Below are positions 23,559 through 34,224 of a stretch of DNA of 64,000 bases, in pieces (the first letter of the stretch is position 1; the number at the start of each line of letters is the position of its first letter). This stretch comes from Coprinus comatus (Eukaryota > Basidiomycota > Agaricomycetes > Agaricales > Agaricaceae), in NCBI GenBank assembly GCA_034638255.1, contig JAWPGT010000088.1, positions 21,201 to 85,200 of the forward strand, in the 5' to 3' direction. The position numbers were made by a program, and so were the translations under genes. Under the pieces are notes generated by a model. That model worked only from the letters and a program-made list of their open reading frames with translations, was not told the DNA's origin and did no database searches.

Positions 23559-24775
23559 TCAGAATGCAGAGGGAGTGAGCCCTCCATCTGCAACAATAAT
23601 CTGGACAAAATCGACGAGCGCTGTCAGACTCAATTCAAGTGGTAGGAAGAGCAAATGACCTTATTTGACATGTAGGCGTTCGTGGCAAGGAGCTCGACAA
23701 TCGAAGCAATCTCTTCGGGTTGTCCAAAACGACCCATGGGAATCAATTTCTATTTTGATGTAACTCGCAATTCTTGCTTACACATAGTATACTTACATTT
23801 GCTTCTTCAGAGGGATTACTCATCATGCCAGTTCCTGTTGTTAACCCAAGTTTCAACTCAATGAACTTGGTGTATCATGATTTCTGAAAGTATTAGAGCA
23901 CAGACCTTTGATTAAAGCTGGCGCAACAGCATTACAAGTCTGTCAAGACCATTAATGCTATCAAAACGGAGTTAAAACATAGGAAGACATACAATTCCTT
24001 CCTGAGCATATCGTCTTGCAATCCAATGAAGTAATCCATGTATGGCGGACTTTGAAGAAGCATAGTGTGGCCCAATAACCCCACCAATACCTCCACAGAT
24101 ACCTCAGTAAGCTATTATCGTTTCACAATATATGGAATGATATTAACCTGCTGCAACACTGTAGTATATTCAATCCTGGTTTTCATTAGTAGAATGAGCA
24201 AAAAGTGACTACCTTGAATTAAATATTATACGTCCATATTTCCGTTTCTCCATGTTGGGTAAACACAATTGCGTCAGCTGTCACAATGTATTGAATTCAG
24301 AAATACACTCGTGTTAGCATTGAAAAACTCACGAGAAAACCAGCTGCTGTATTGGTTCTCCAAGTGTCTTCAAATTCTTCAATACTTATATCCTGAATGT
24401 TTCCAGTGGTACGGCTCATCACAGTATTTGTAGTGCCCGAGTTGTTGAAAAGAATATCGGGATGTCCTATCTTCTCGACTACTTCTTTGTGTAGTTTTCG
24501 TACATTGTCATAGACAGAAAGGTCAGCTTGAAATACAGCTGCTTTCACGTTATGTTCCTTCTGCAGTTCTTCAAGGAGATCATTTGCCTTATCTTCCGCC
24601 CGATGATAGTGAATTGCGATGTTGCATCCTCGGCGTGCAAGAACTAAAGCACTAGCTTTCCCTATACCACCACTTAGGCACTCTGTCAGTTCACAATCCC
24701 TACCACGGTGATATGGTGAAGAGCATACGTGCAGCCAGTGATCAAAGCGAGCTTTCCTTTGAGAGTTGTGTCCAT
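23559..24775 (-). CDS. Short-chain dehydrogenase/reductase (FabG-like SDR)
   Basis: NAD(P)-dependent oxidoreductase with a classical SDR fold. Nine exons: 24775-24729, 24672-24333, 24277-24213, 24158-24148, 24102-23993, 23939-23906, 23834-23797, 23749-23660 and 23600-23559. All junctions are GT-AG and in phase; 258 residues. Cofactor motif TGCTGGIG, then ILFNNSG (NNAG equivalent), catalytic Ser in FNSSVAAG and the Y-x3-K pair in GPHYASSK. NAVAPALI and VADGGLTP complete the fold. Closest in style to 3-oxoacyl-ACP reductase-like SDRs; the substrate is not predictable. Exon 4 is only 11 nt (TGTTGCAGCAG) and supplies the codons after the catalytic Ser. Upstream, GTGAC/GTCAC repeats occur at about 24817-24847. 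Confidence 0.9.
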
Positions 24776-25640
24776 GTTACCGATCCCGGATACAATGATC
24801 GGTGATGTCAGACGCGACCGGTGACAAACAGTCACGTCGGTCACAGTAACTTAAGTCGCAGTCTTTTCCCAAGAATCAAGAGACTCCTTCAAAACCTTCT
24901 GCGGCTCTTCCTAAAGCTATGGATACTCTGGATTGCTGCAACAGAAAGTATTTTGTACCATTGACACAGTACATTGACGTTCTTTGAATTGCTCGCGGTC
25001 TATGGAAGCAGAAAATCGGAGTCGCTATTGAAGCACAAGTTGCACAACAACCTTTTAGGAGCACCAGTCTTGGGTTTTGGTTCAAGCCCTGCTCTCTGAC
25101 AAAGCTCTCTCTCCCTCAAGGCTTGATACCGCACTGTTAACCACGAAGGCTCCATGACTGGAGACTCTAAGTTAGATCACTTAAACACTACAAGTCTTCG
25201 AATATTTTCTGGAGTACCTTTCTACTTTAAGCAGATTTCGCAATTTTGTAGAGTTCGTACACTTGAAAGACCTCGACATCCAAATGACATGCCGAACGGC
25301 AGGTCTTCTGTCTGGATGTAATTATCCCTAGCAACTCTCGAGCAATTCTTTTTTCGGCGCGAGTTTTTTTTATATGGGCCAAGCTGTGTTTGTGAAGGTT
25401 TCATGTCCAGTGGCGAGTACGTTCAATTTACTTCCAACATCCGAATGTCGATTGACCAATGACTTGTTAGTGTGTTGAACCTGCTGTCCCTGAGCTAATC
25501 AACTTGGTAGAAGTGATACAAAGCACAACCCCACCTGTTGAGGGTCTCTCTAGATTTAACACGATCACCAGTTGATTGATGTCTGAAGATCTGGAACTCC
25601 CAATGGAGGCAACATCTTGACAAGATGGTATTCAGTGTTC
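24776..25640. other. Intergenic; no gene recognised
   Basis: Upstream region of the SDR gene. Closely spaced GTGAC...GTCAC...GTCAC motifs near 24817-24847 could be binding sites. The small minus ORFs (24876-25085, 25222-25404) have no support. Confidence 0.35.
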
Positions 25641-25649
25641 ACACCCATT

Positions 25650-25890
25650 TAATCCATGTATCTCGGACTCAACAGCATGCTTGGGAAGCTCCGCTATCGT
25701 CGATATGCAGAGACATGCGAAGTGGGGAACTGTTAATAGTAAATTTACCTGGGACAGTTGGTTCGAATCGGGCATGTTGCAAGGAAAATGTTAGCCACTA
25801 CAATAATTAAACTATTGCACATTGTAAATAGCCACAATTATAGGAAAAAACAGAGACAACCCTTCACTAGGCTTGTCATTAAATGCCCCA
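25650..25890. repeat. Non-coding block of the inverted duplication, left arm
   Basis: Aligns in inverse orientation with about 38250-38510. Shared runs include GGAAGCTCCGCTATCGT, AATAGTAAATTTA, GTTGGTTCGAATCGGG, ATGTTGCAA, AAATGTT(A/G)GCCACT and CCCTTCACTAGGCTTGTCAT. The GGTTCGAATCG word with an upstream TGCGAAGTGG resembles pol III B and A boxes about 30 bp apart, but I could not fold a complete tRNA. Confidence 0.7.
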
Positions 25891-25937
25891 CATGGTAGAA
25901 CTGCAGGCTGCAGCTAAGTCCCGATTCCCGAATCAAC

Positions 25938-26955
25938 TTACAAATCGTAGTATTCAGACTCGTAGCCTTCAGTGCAAGTGTAGAATGAGCTGCATGAATC
26001 CATAGCTAAAAATCGTAAAAAGTTGGAATTAAAGACGTTGAAAGAACAAAGAGGCTTACAATTAATAGACTCATCATCATGAACGTCCTCATTCTCGTCA
26101 CCAGAAATCTTTTCACTGACAGTTTGTCCAGTTTCACATGACGTAACTGACTCTTCTCCACCAGATCTCTCATTGCCATCCAACTCGAACTCGGAACTTG
26201 AGCTTGCTTCGAGGTTGGCGGAAGTGGAAGTGGAAGTGATTGATTCACGTTCTCCGGCAATGGCTTCAGTGGGCTTAGGTCCATAACGTTCCATAGCTTG
26301 AGCGAGGACCTCGGCTTGTGTTTTCGGTTTAATTGTTTCATTGGCCAAAATGGTGATTTGTGCTCCGTTGTGGAAGCCTGGTGTCGATAACCCACCTAAT
26401 GCTTTTTTGAGAGTTAAAAAGATTAATAATAGTATTGAAAGGAGAATGATTTCATACTGGGATAAAGATCCAGCATTTCCTCCCCTCTGTTGACATTCCC
26501 AGAACTGACTCCCGGGATCTGAAAATTAAACAGTGTTCTGATAACACTCGTAGTAGCTACTAACTCGAATATTAATCAGAATCGACAAGTGAATAACCTG
26601 ACGACAAACCTTGGGTATTGGTATTGGTATTGGTAGTACCTGGAACAACGTTAGCCTCAATGTCAATTTCCTCATCCGAGTTGACATTGTGACGTGCGGC
26701 CCAAGTGTAGTGGTAGATAATAGAGAATGGGAATAAGATGACGTTCCATAGGATTGTCCAGAAGATAAAGAAAGTCTGGAAACGGGTAGTAGTAGAGTTG
26801 GAGGGAGCCATCATGGATACAAGTTGAGATCGAGTGAGTATAGATATGAGGTTGTTGGAATTCGAGTTCTCTGGGGGTGGCGAAGAAAGGGTTTGGACAA
26901 GACCATCCACCTTTTTATGTCTCTCGAAGGTACTGGTGGCTGTCATTACTGTCAT
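25938..26955 (-). CDS. Unrecognised two-helix membrane protein
   Basis: Exons 26955 to about 26598 (or 26610), 26518-26060 and 26005-25938 join to about 294 residues. Two hydrophobic segments are visible: FQTFFIFWTILWNVILFPF with an aromatic follow-up (residues about 60-82), and YEIILLSILLLIFLTL (about 135-150). The C-terminal half is Ser/Glu-rich and acidic, ending GYESEYYDL. The first donor is ambiguous between GTTTGT and GTTATT; both keep frame. No family recognised. The gene lies inside one arm of the inverted duplication and is absent from the other. Confidence 0.6.
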
Positions 26956-27271
26956 TACAATGTAGCCTGTGACTCGAACCTCCTTGTCAGCCTCGTGGTC
27001 CTCCTAGGAAATTAATTAATACATCTCTTGTCATCATCTACCAACGGAAAAGATTCCCGATCTGACCATTGTACTTGGGCCCGGATGTAAATGTGGAAAA
27101 ATGACGCAAATAACTCCCCAAGTTCTTTCCAGTTATAACTACATCCGATTCTGACGTCAGAGAGCTCTTGGAATCAAAGACAAATTCGTGACCTCTGTCT
27201 TTAAATAATTCTCTAGTTTTTGTGTGTACATTTAGAGTTATGAGGAGCAGACTACACTTACGTGCATCATC

Positions 27272-27540
27272 CTACCAAGTCCAAGCCTCCAAGAACTTGG
27301 CACAGGCGTTACAGTAATATGGATCTGTGAAGCCCACAAAATCCACCATTTTGACCATTGCAAGCTCGGATCCATTAGAGATCTTCAACACAGACTCTAA
27401 CTCGGCTGAACCTCTCTTTGCTATCTCTGAGGAAGGGACCTTGAAGTTATTCGATAAGGGCAAGGTGTTCGTCGTTGTAAGAAGTGACGAGGAATCGGAA
27501 CCGGAGGGACTTGGGAAGTGACAAGATACGCACCTATGAC
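27272..27540 (-). CDS. Small unrecognised gene of the duplication, left-arm copy (3' exon)
   Basis: Minus-strand frame reading SSEIAKRG...ELESVLKISNGSELAMVKMVDF, then DPYYCNACAKFLEAWTW and stop. It matches, with substitutions, a frame at 36675-36870 in the right arm. Conservation between diverged copies suggests past coding constraint. The open frame runs on into the U6 upstream region, but that part is probably not coding, so the true start or an upstream exon is unknown. The CNAC pair might bind metal; nothing firmer can be said. Confidence 0.4.
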
Positions 27541-27542
27541 CT

Positions 27543-27603
27543 GTCAAATGAACCAAATGTAACTTGATGTCACGTACAATTCGTAACATTACATATTGTT
27601 AAT
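27543..27603 (+). promoter_or_regulatory. Conserved 61-bp U6 upstream promoter region (copy 1)
   Basis: 60 of 61 bases are identical to 36146-36206 upstream of the second U6 gene, while flanking DNA is strongly diverged. The only mismatch is in ACATATTG versus ACATTTTG. Selective conservation implies an essential pol III upstream promoter; the exact elements are not defined. Confidence 0.6.
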
Positions 27604-27627
27604 GTCCCCTTCGGGGTGACATACGAA

Positions 27628-27658
<31 letters not shown>

Positions 27659-27730
27659 GGCCCCTGCACAAGGATGACACGCTTTTCCGGAGTGGTAGAC
27701 CTACGGGTCTCAATATTTATTTTATTTTTT
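27604..27730 (+). ncRNA. U6 spliceosomal snRNA, copy 1
   Basis: Catalytic RNA of the spliceosome. 5' hairpin GTCCCC-TTCG-GGGTGAC, then AATTGGAACGATACAGAGAAG and ATTAGCATGGCCCCTGCACA and AGGATGACACGC, the near-invariant U6 core including the ACAGAGA box, AGC triad and internal stem-loop. A GT-rich 3' extension can form AGACC-TACG-GGTCT before a run of six T at 27725-27730, the pol III terminator. No intron interrupts it, unlike U6 in some fungi. Confidence 0.96.
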
Positions 27731-28103
27731 CTCATAGTTGTTTTTGATACATTCCTAGATCTTCTTCTCGTGCAGGAGGACTTTATTTCTCTTCAATCAT
27801 AAAAACAAAAACAATCTATTGAAAGCTTTCTACATGAACTATACAATATCAAGTATATAACCTTGCTCCGTTCCAAAATTCACAAACACAAATGTCCTTT
27901 CCCCTATTCAATCGGTTATCTTCGTAAAAATAAACGGAGAGGATTTGAAGTCAACAATAGGTATATACATTTTCCTTGACACCGAATTTGTACATTTCAG
28001 TTCAATTCTAAGAGTATATCACCAGACAACCCTGGATCGCTTCCGACAATGAATGAAGTACGGTATTTTACGAAATAGTTTCTCATGAGGGCAAGCCTCT
28101 GTT
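27731..28103. other. Intergenic, nothing recognised
   Basis: Sequence downstream of U6 copy 1, outside the conserved block, which ends within a few bases of CTCATA. No gene seen. Confidence 0.35.
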
Positions 28104-28409
28104 TTAACATATATCTGTTGTTTGAGTTCTAGGTGTCTGATATATCATTGTCAAGAGATTTGCGTCCAAATAGGCTTCTTTTCCGTGTCTGAATCCTATA
28201 AGGTCTATTTTATAAATAAATCCCTGCAAGCCGTGTACTAATGACAAGAGATTCACTGCATCAGCTTGATGTTGGGAAATACTAGTACATATGACTCGTA
28301 ACAACTTACCTAGTTTCGCCTTGACGGTGGTACACATGGCCAAACGGAAAGGCAGCTTTTCTTGCAAAGGATCAATCCAATATGCGAAGCGATATCTTTC
28401 ATCATGCAT
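28104..28409 (-). CDS. Orphan small ORF with a possible 54-nt intron
   Basis: Minus ORF beginning near MMHDERYRFAYWIDPLQEKLPFRLAMCTTVKAKL. A GTAAGT...ATGCAG segment of 54 nt (a multiple of three) could be spliced, giving L-VNLLSLVHGLQGFIYKIDLIGFRHGKEAY. The open frame survives either way. No family recognised. Confidence 0.3.
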   Translation of the reverse strand: MHDERYRFAYWIDPLQEKLPFRLAMCTTVKAKLGKLLRVICTSISQHQADAVNLLSLVHGLQGFIYKIDLIGFRHGKEAYLDANLLTMIYQTPRTQTTDIC

Positions 28410-28445
28410 CATCACAACTTCATCTTGGACTAGATCAATTGACAA

Positions 28446-29420
28446 CGATTAATTTCTGTTTGCGGTGAGAATCCAGATAGAAGCTGTATAATTTTCCACC
28501 CATACCACTTGTAATCAATCATCTACTACCGGGCAATAGTTCTGCGAATTGGGGATTAGGAATTAAGAGAAAGTTGGAGCAGGGGAGCGACAATTGTTAA
28601 TGGCCAGAGTCAGTGCAAATCCTTGATCGTTCGATTAGTTGTGTACGATGCACACTCTCACATTTATACTCTCCTTGGAGTTGGTACGAACCCCCATTAC
28701 TGCTGTGACCACCACCACTTGACGCTATTTTAGAGCTTCAATTTAGTAGCCACGTCCGGCTGGTTAGTTAATGAACCAACGTCAGGACACGTCGCACCAC
28801 CTAGAACTCGGGCGAGTTATTCATGATTTTCTGTACAGGTTATATTACAACTTTTCTGCCTTGACTTTTCATTGCTTTCGCATCACATTGTTCAACTTTA
28901 TCTACTACTTTAATTCATTGCATTTGCATCCATATGCTCTCTTGTTCCATGATTTATCTGAGACTTACTGACGTACAAGGTGACACTTCAGTCAGTACCA
29001 ACGGGTTAATGTTTCAAGAAAGAACTTGAACTGAGTTGGTACTCCCCGAGAGCTAATAGGATTTTATTCTTTATCTCAATGCAAAGGCTTGATATATTGC
29101 AACCAGAGATTGCAACCGCTTAGTATTGAACGCGATAAAAATAGAAACTAGTGAGATTTAACCTGGCCCTGCAATGTGCATGTGGACTAAGGAACAAGTC
29201 ACCCTTCGATGGCCTCAATGCTTTCTTTGTGATTTAAACTCGCTTCGGCTGCTTCATGCGATCGAAGAAGCTTAATTATTTGTTTTCATCATGATAAACA
29301 TTTCATTCAATTCAATTGTCCCGAATTAGGCAGATGTTGTGGAACTAACGCGGTCACATGACCGAAATATGAAGGGCGCGTGAGTATCAGGGGCGCTTGT
29401 ACTGTTGGATTGATGCCAGA
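28446..29420. other. Intergenic upstream region of the SAP gene
   Basis: About 1 kb without a supportable gene or repeat. Confidence 0.35.
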
Positions 29421-32400
29421 ATGTCGGAAACCACTGAAATTCTGTTTAACAGCCCAGCACTTCATTCGCTCAAACGGGACCAGCTAGTAAAGCTCTGCAA
29501 GATCCATTCTATCAAGGCCAATGGCAAGAACGTCGACCTCATCAAACGACTCAAACAGAAAGCCGGTACTCTGCCCAAGGACGACCCTCTCAGCATTGCT
29601 GCGCGCAGTGAAACAGACTCAGACTCCAGCAGTGTAGCCGAATCACCATCGCCAACGAAAAGAGAAAATATATCTGCAGTGGTTCCGGAAGAAGATGCCA
29701 AGGTGACGAAGAATCCGTTGTCGCGCATGAGTGAACAATGGGAGCTTGTAATGGAAAGTATTCCAGAGGTCGATGAAACTGGTTCATCGCAGGGTACAAT
29801 TTCCCATCGTTCTGGAGAATTTGGAACCGGAGGCTCTAAATGTACGACTTCCATCAACTTGATTTCATTACCAACCTCTAATTTAATTTTTCTTCATTAC
29901 AGCTGTTGGTTCTTCTCTGAAGGCAATCGCAACGTCACTTGGTCTTAAGCGGAACACCCACGGAAAACATCCATCGATAGGGTCATCTTCATCCAAATCA
30001 TCCTCCAAACCACCATCGACCACACATGAACCGAATTCTGAATCTACACCGCAACTAACCGCAGACGAACTTGCGCTTACCCAGCATTCCTTTCCTCATT
30101 CTTCCGCCAACCCTGGGTTTATTTCTCTGAACGACGATTCCCCTTCTGCCGCCGCACCAGGAAAATACAAACGAATGTCAACAGAACCGTTACCTGGATG
30201 TTCATCTCGTCCAGGTATACCTGCTCCTTCTGAAGCTCGATTGAGTATGGGTTATGGTTTTGGTGCTGTTTCAACACCAATGAAACAACAACCTACAACT
30301 ACCATTCGTCTTGTTTCAAATCCAGGCACAAACAATACTGGTTTATCTGGAGAAAATATCTTCCAAACACCGCGATTGAAACCTCTTACGACGAGTTTTG
30401 ATCTTCTTATGAGTCCTGGCGGACCTTCTACTTCTCGAAATGCTGGAAACTTTTGGGCACCTGAAAAAAGGAACTTCGAAAGTCTTTATCCGACCTTGAC
30501 GGCTAATGATCTTGCTCCTGGAGTTCCTTCTAGTCCTAATAAACCTTCCGATTTGGATATGGATACTGATACTGATACCGATAAAGTCGACGTCAACGAT
30601 ACTGGCAATAATAATACCAATAACAATGGCAACGGTAACGGGGAAGAGGAAGGGGAAGGGAATACTTCTAGAAACGTACCTGAGAATGGTATTAGTACTT
30701 TGAATGCGGCAGCAATGATAATGGCCTCTCAAACCCCGACTCGTTCTCGTTCTCATTCCAAATCGAATTCACTATCATCACATAAATCCCCTTCTTCATT
30801 TATTTTTGGATCACCGGATCCAAAACATAATGTTTCGAATAACGAATTTCGAACTGCTGCTTCGAGTGTTTTGGAAGAAATGAATAAACGATTACAGGCT
30901 TCTGGTGTTCAAGGACTTAGTTCTGATATCATCAGTAATTTAAATCCTGGAATGCATACAAAGGAAGATGTGGAAAAGATGCAGAGGGATGTGAAACCTT
31001 TACCTTCGAGATTGAGTGGTGTAGGTTTAGGGAAAGGAGAGATAACGAAGAAATTTGATGATGTACATGATGCAGAGTTCCAAAAAATGGAAGGTATTGA
31101 TGGATTGGTGAAAAGAAAGATGGAGAAAGTGGAAATTGGGAAGAAGAGAAAGTCGAGTGTGTTGAATGAGGATAACACTAGTAACCTTGGTCTTGGTGGT
31201 AATGGACCTAGAAGACCGAAAACTGGACCTGGTGCCGTTAAGAATCTTGGTATGGGCGTTCGTGTTGGTTCAAAAGGAAGTATAGGAGGTGGAAGAACTA
31301 GTGGGTCGACTAGAGTTATTAGTAATGGGAGACGTGGTATGGCTATACCTGGCGGATTTGGTGATGATGATAATATAGAGGAAGATGATAATATGGATGG
31401 TGTTGAGGAAGGGGAGGGTGTAATGATGACTGTGGATGAAGAACGTGAAAGAGGAGGTAAAAGAATTAAGATTGATCCTGAAGCTCAAACACAAACACAA
31501 GCTCAGGATAAAAAGAACAAGGAAGGGGAAGAGAATGATGTGGATATGGAGGTTGATAACCAAACCGAAGATCAGAAAGTCGAAGAAGGGAAGAGAGAAA
31601 GAGAACGTCAAGTTATTAAACGAAAATTGGAAATGAGCAGAGCGAAAAGAAGAAGTTCGGCTGTTGGTGTTGGCGCTGCTGCTGCTGCTGCAAGGAGAAA
31701 AAGTGCAGCTAGAGCTAGTGCTGTTAATGCTAATGGTCTGTACTCTATTTCTTTGCCGTTTTCTTTCTTTGGCCTTTTTAATTTTCTATGGCCACACATA
31801 CACTTTACTACACATTTTGATTGCGGCGCTCTCTCAGGGGTAACAGGATGCTGACTCTTCTCGTTTTCTTTTCTGGTTCTTTTCTTGTTCGCCTTTTGTG
31901 GCGGGTCTTAGGTGCTAAAGCTAAAGCTGCAGGACGTTTCGCGTTCTTGACTTCTGCCAAGAATTTAGTCACTAGCGTTTGGAATCGAGGTAAACCAACA
32001 GCCGCCCCTCCCACTACTACTACTCGTGTTCCAGCCTCATCCACAATGCCGAATAAAGATAAAGCGGGAACGTCGGCAGCGGCAACGGCAAAGAAACCTA
32101 CGGTATCAAAGAAAGCTAGTACGACTGGTTTCGCACCAACACGCAGTGTTAATGGTGCGGCAAGTTCGGGTTCCATGGTCAACGGTAACGGAACCGCCGG
32201 GGCAGGTGGTAGTCGACTATCAGTTGCTCAAAATCAAGGTCAAGGTTTAAAAGCTTCAGCTTCTTTAGGGAGGTCTAGGTCTCCTATACCTCCGTCTTTC
32301 ACTTTCAACCTTGGGACGACCGGTACTGGGGTAAATGGTCATAAAAGAACAGGAAGTAATAGTTCTGTTGCTTCTAGTAGAATGGGTTCAGGAACTGCTG

Positions 32401-33557
32401 GTGTTAGTGTGAAATCGAGGATGTCGACGGCTACAGGTGCTGGTGTCGGAAGTATGGGAGTGAAGGTTGGGAGTGGGAGTGGAAGTGGAAGTGGAGCTTC
32501 TACTGTTGCTTCAAGGTTGAGTACGATGGGAAGCTCGAGGTTGTTTGCTCCTACCGCTAGTTCATTGGCTAAAATGAAGAAACCCGAATCTTTCTCAAAC
32601 TCAAATCCCACCACGGCGACTACTACTGCGACAACTGCTACCGCTACTGCTGCTACAACATCTAATACCAGTAATACGAATGGAATCGCAGCCATGCCAT
32701 CAACTTCTGCATCGATAGGAGGTGTCGGAGGCGGCATTGGGAAAAAGAAGAAAGCGTCACTTTTGGGAGCTATTACTAATAGTCCAAAAGTTCAAATGCA
32801 TAGGAGAGGAACGAGTGGAGGTACAATTGGATTTGGAGTTGGTTCTCCTAGGATTTCTCAACAACCACAACGACAACTTCATACGATTCTCTCACCAACC
32901 TCAACTTCTTCAAATGCTAATGCTTTGGCTACACCTAGACCCGGAAAGATTTTCAGTAAACCTATTATGAATCCTCGTGGATCTAGTATTCCGGTATTGG
33001 CGTCCTTGTCAAGTAAAGGTGTTGATGAGGAAGGAAATAAAATCGCGGGTGCTACTGCAACTACCGCTTCTGATACGGGAAGTGTACCTTTCAAACAACG
33101 GTCTCTCACTGGTAGGAAACCAAGAATCTCGAGGTCGAAAATTATTGCAAAGTTAGCTTCACAAAGAGAAGCTGCTGCTTCTTCATCCTCATCTGGTATT
33201 TATGGTACTACCAATACCAATGATAAATTCGACGCAAACAAACAACCCAGTGGACATGCTAGGAATGGGACAGGTACTATGAGGATTGCTTCGGGATCTG
33301 GGATTATGAAGGCTAGAGTACCAAGTGGTGGTGGATTTAGACCTAGGAGAAGAACTAGATCGAGTGTTGGGGCGGGTGCTAAGGGTAGTATTGGCGGTGG
33401 TGCGCCAATAAAAGGAAGAGTGGTTAGTGCTGGTGGTAAAGAGAGAAATGTACTTGCAAGTGCGAAAAGGAGAGTTAGACAAAGTGAAGTTGCGAGAAGG
33501 AGAAGTAGAGTTAGTGGTGGGAGTGGTGTTGGAATTGGGATTGGAGCGGATTCTTAA
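29421..33557 (+). CDS. Large SAP-domain protein
   Basis: Exons 29421-29841, 29903-31735 and 31912-33557 join in phase to 1,299 residues. The N-terminal SAP motif (LHSLKRDQLVKLCKIHSIKANGKNVDLIKRLKQKAG, given as positions 12-47) is a helix-extension-helix fold that binds DNA or chromatin. Nearly everything after it is low complexity: Ser/Thr/Pro stretches, Asp-rich repeats (DTDTDTDKVDVND), a predicted coiled coil (EGKRERERQVIKRKLEMSRAKRR) with an Ala run, then a very basic Gly/Ser/Arg-rich C-terminus. Likely a nuclear, chromosome- or spindle-associated protein; this is inference. The second intron (176 nt) is about three times the local norm. ATG 29421 is chosen because upstream codons lack an ATG. 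Confidence 0.75.
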
Positions 33558-34224
33558 AACAAGTTAAAAATTAAAACACTCAAAAAAGGTGGCCGGACGT
33601 TGGGTCGAGAAATTGTTTGTAAGTGAACATAAATAAGGGACCTGGTGTCTCTACTATGTTACTTGAACGTATAGATGGTGTTTGACACACTCGTATCGGG
33701 TTCTTTTATGGTTTGTTCCTATATTATGCCTCCCACTTGTTCTTGTGAACTATTTTTTTTTTTCATCTTTTGGCTCCATTGATTCTTGATATATACTACG
33801 ATTTAAAGGGATAATGAGGTAGTGCGAAGGTTGGTGTTGACGTTGATGTTGTGAGATATGATTAGTAGGAACGTTAAAGAGACTCGTTTTTTGTAACAGT
33901 AGTAACAAGTTATGCGTATGCAAATGGACAATAGTATGCTTTCTTTTCTTGTTCTTTTGAATATACTCGAAGATTATAATATATACGCACAAGATCCCCT
34001 AAATTGGAGTACTATGAGCGTGGTCAAGTACGTCCAGTTACTTGGGTTTACCTTATTACTCCTGAACTCTAGTATAACCACACGAGGCACTGAGAATCGT
34101 GATCCGAAGTCGAAGAGGTGTGCGAATATCCAATTGTAGGCCAAAACAGCCCCTATCCGATCAATCATGTATATGGAGATGGCCAACCTCGAACGATAAC
34201 GTTTCTTGTCCTTCTACTACCACC
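33558..34224. other. Intergenic
   Basis: Spacer between the SAP gene and the URC4 gene. T-rich run at 33750-33765. No gene seen. Confidence 0.35.

Noticed and set aside
25718..25790. Possible complete tRNA at the B-box-like motif
   Set aside because: The T-arm does not pair properly and no acceptor stem could be found, so it is kept only as a motif-level observation.
27541..27589. Start of the minus ORF MLRIVRDIKLHLVHL over the U6 upstream region
   Set aside because: This part is the 61-bp block conserved for U6. Its coding look is incidental and the start codon is not trusted.
32339..32737. Minus ORF of 132 codons within the SAP gene
   Set aside because: Antisense shadow of low-complexity Ser/Thr/Gly coding sequence.
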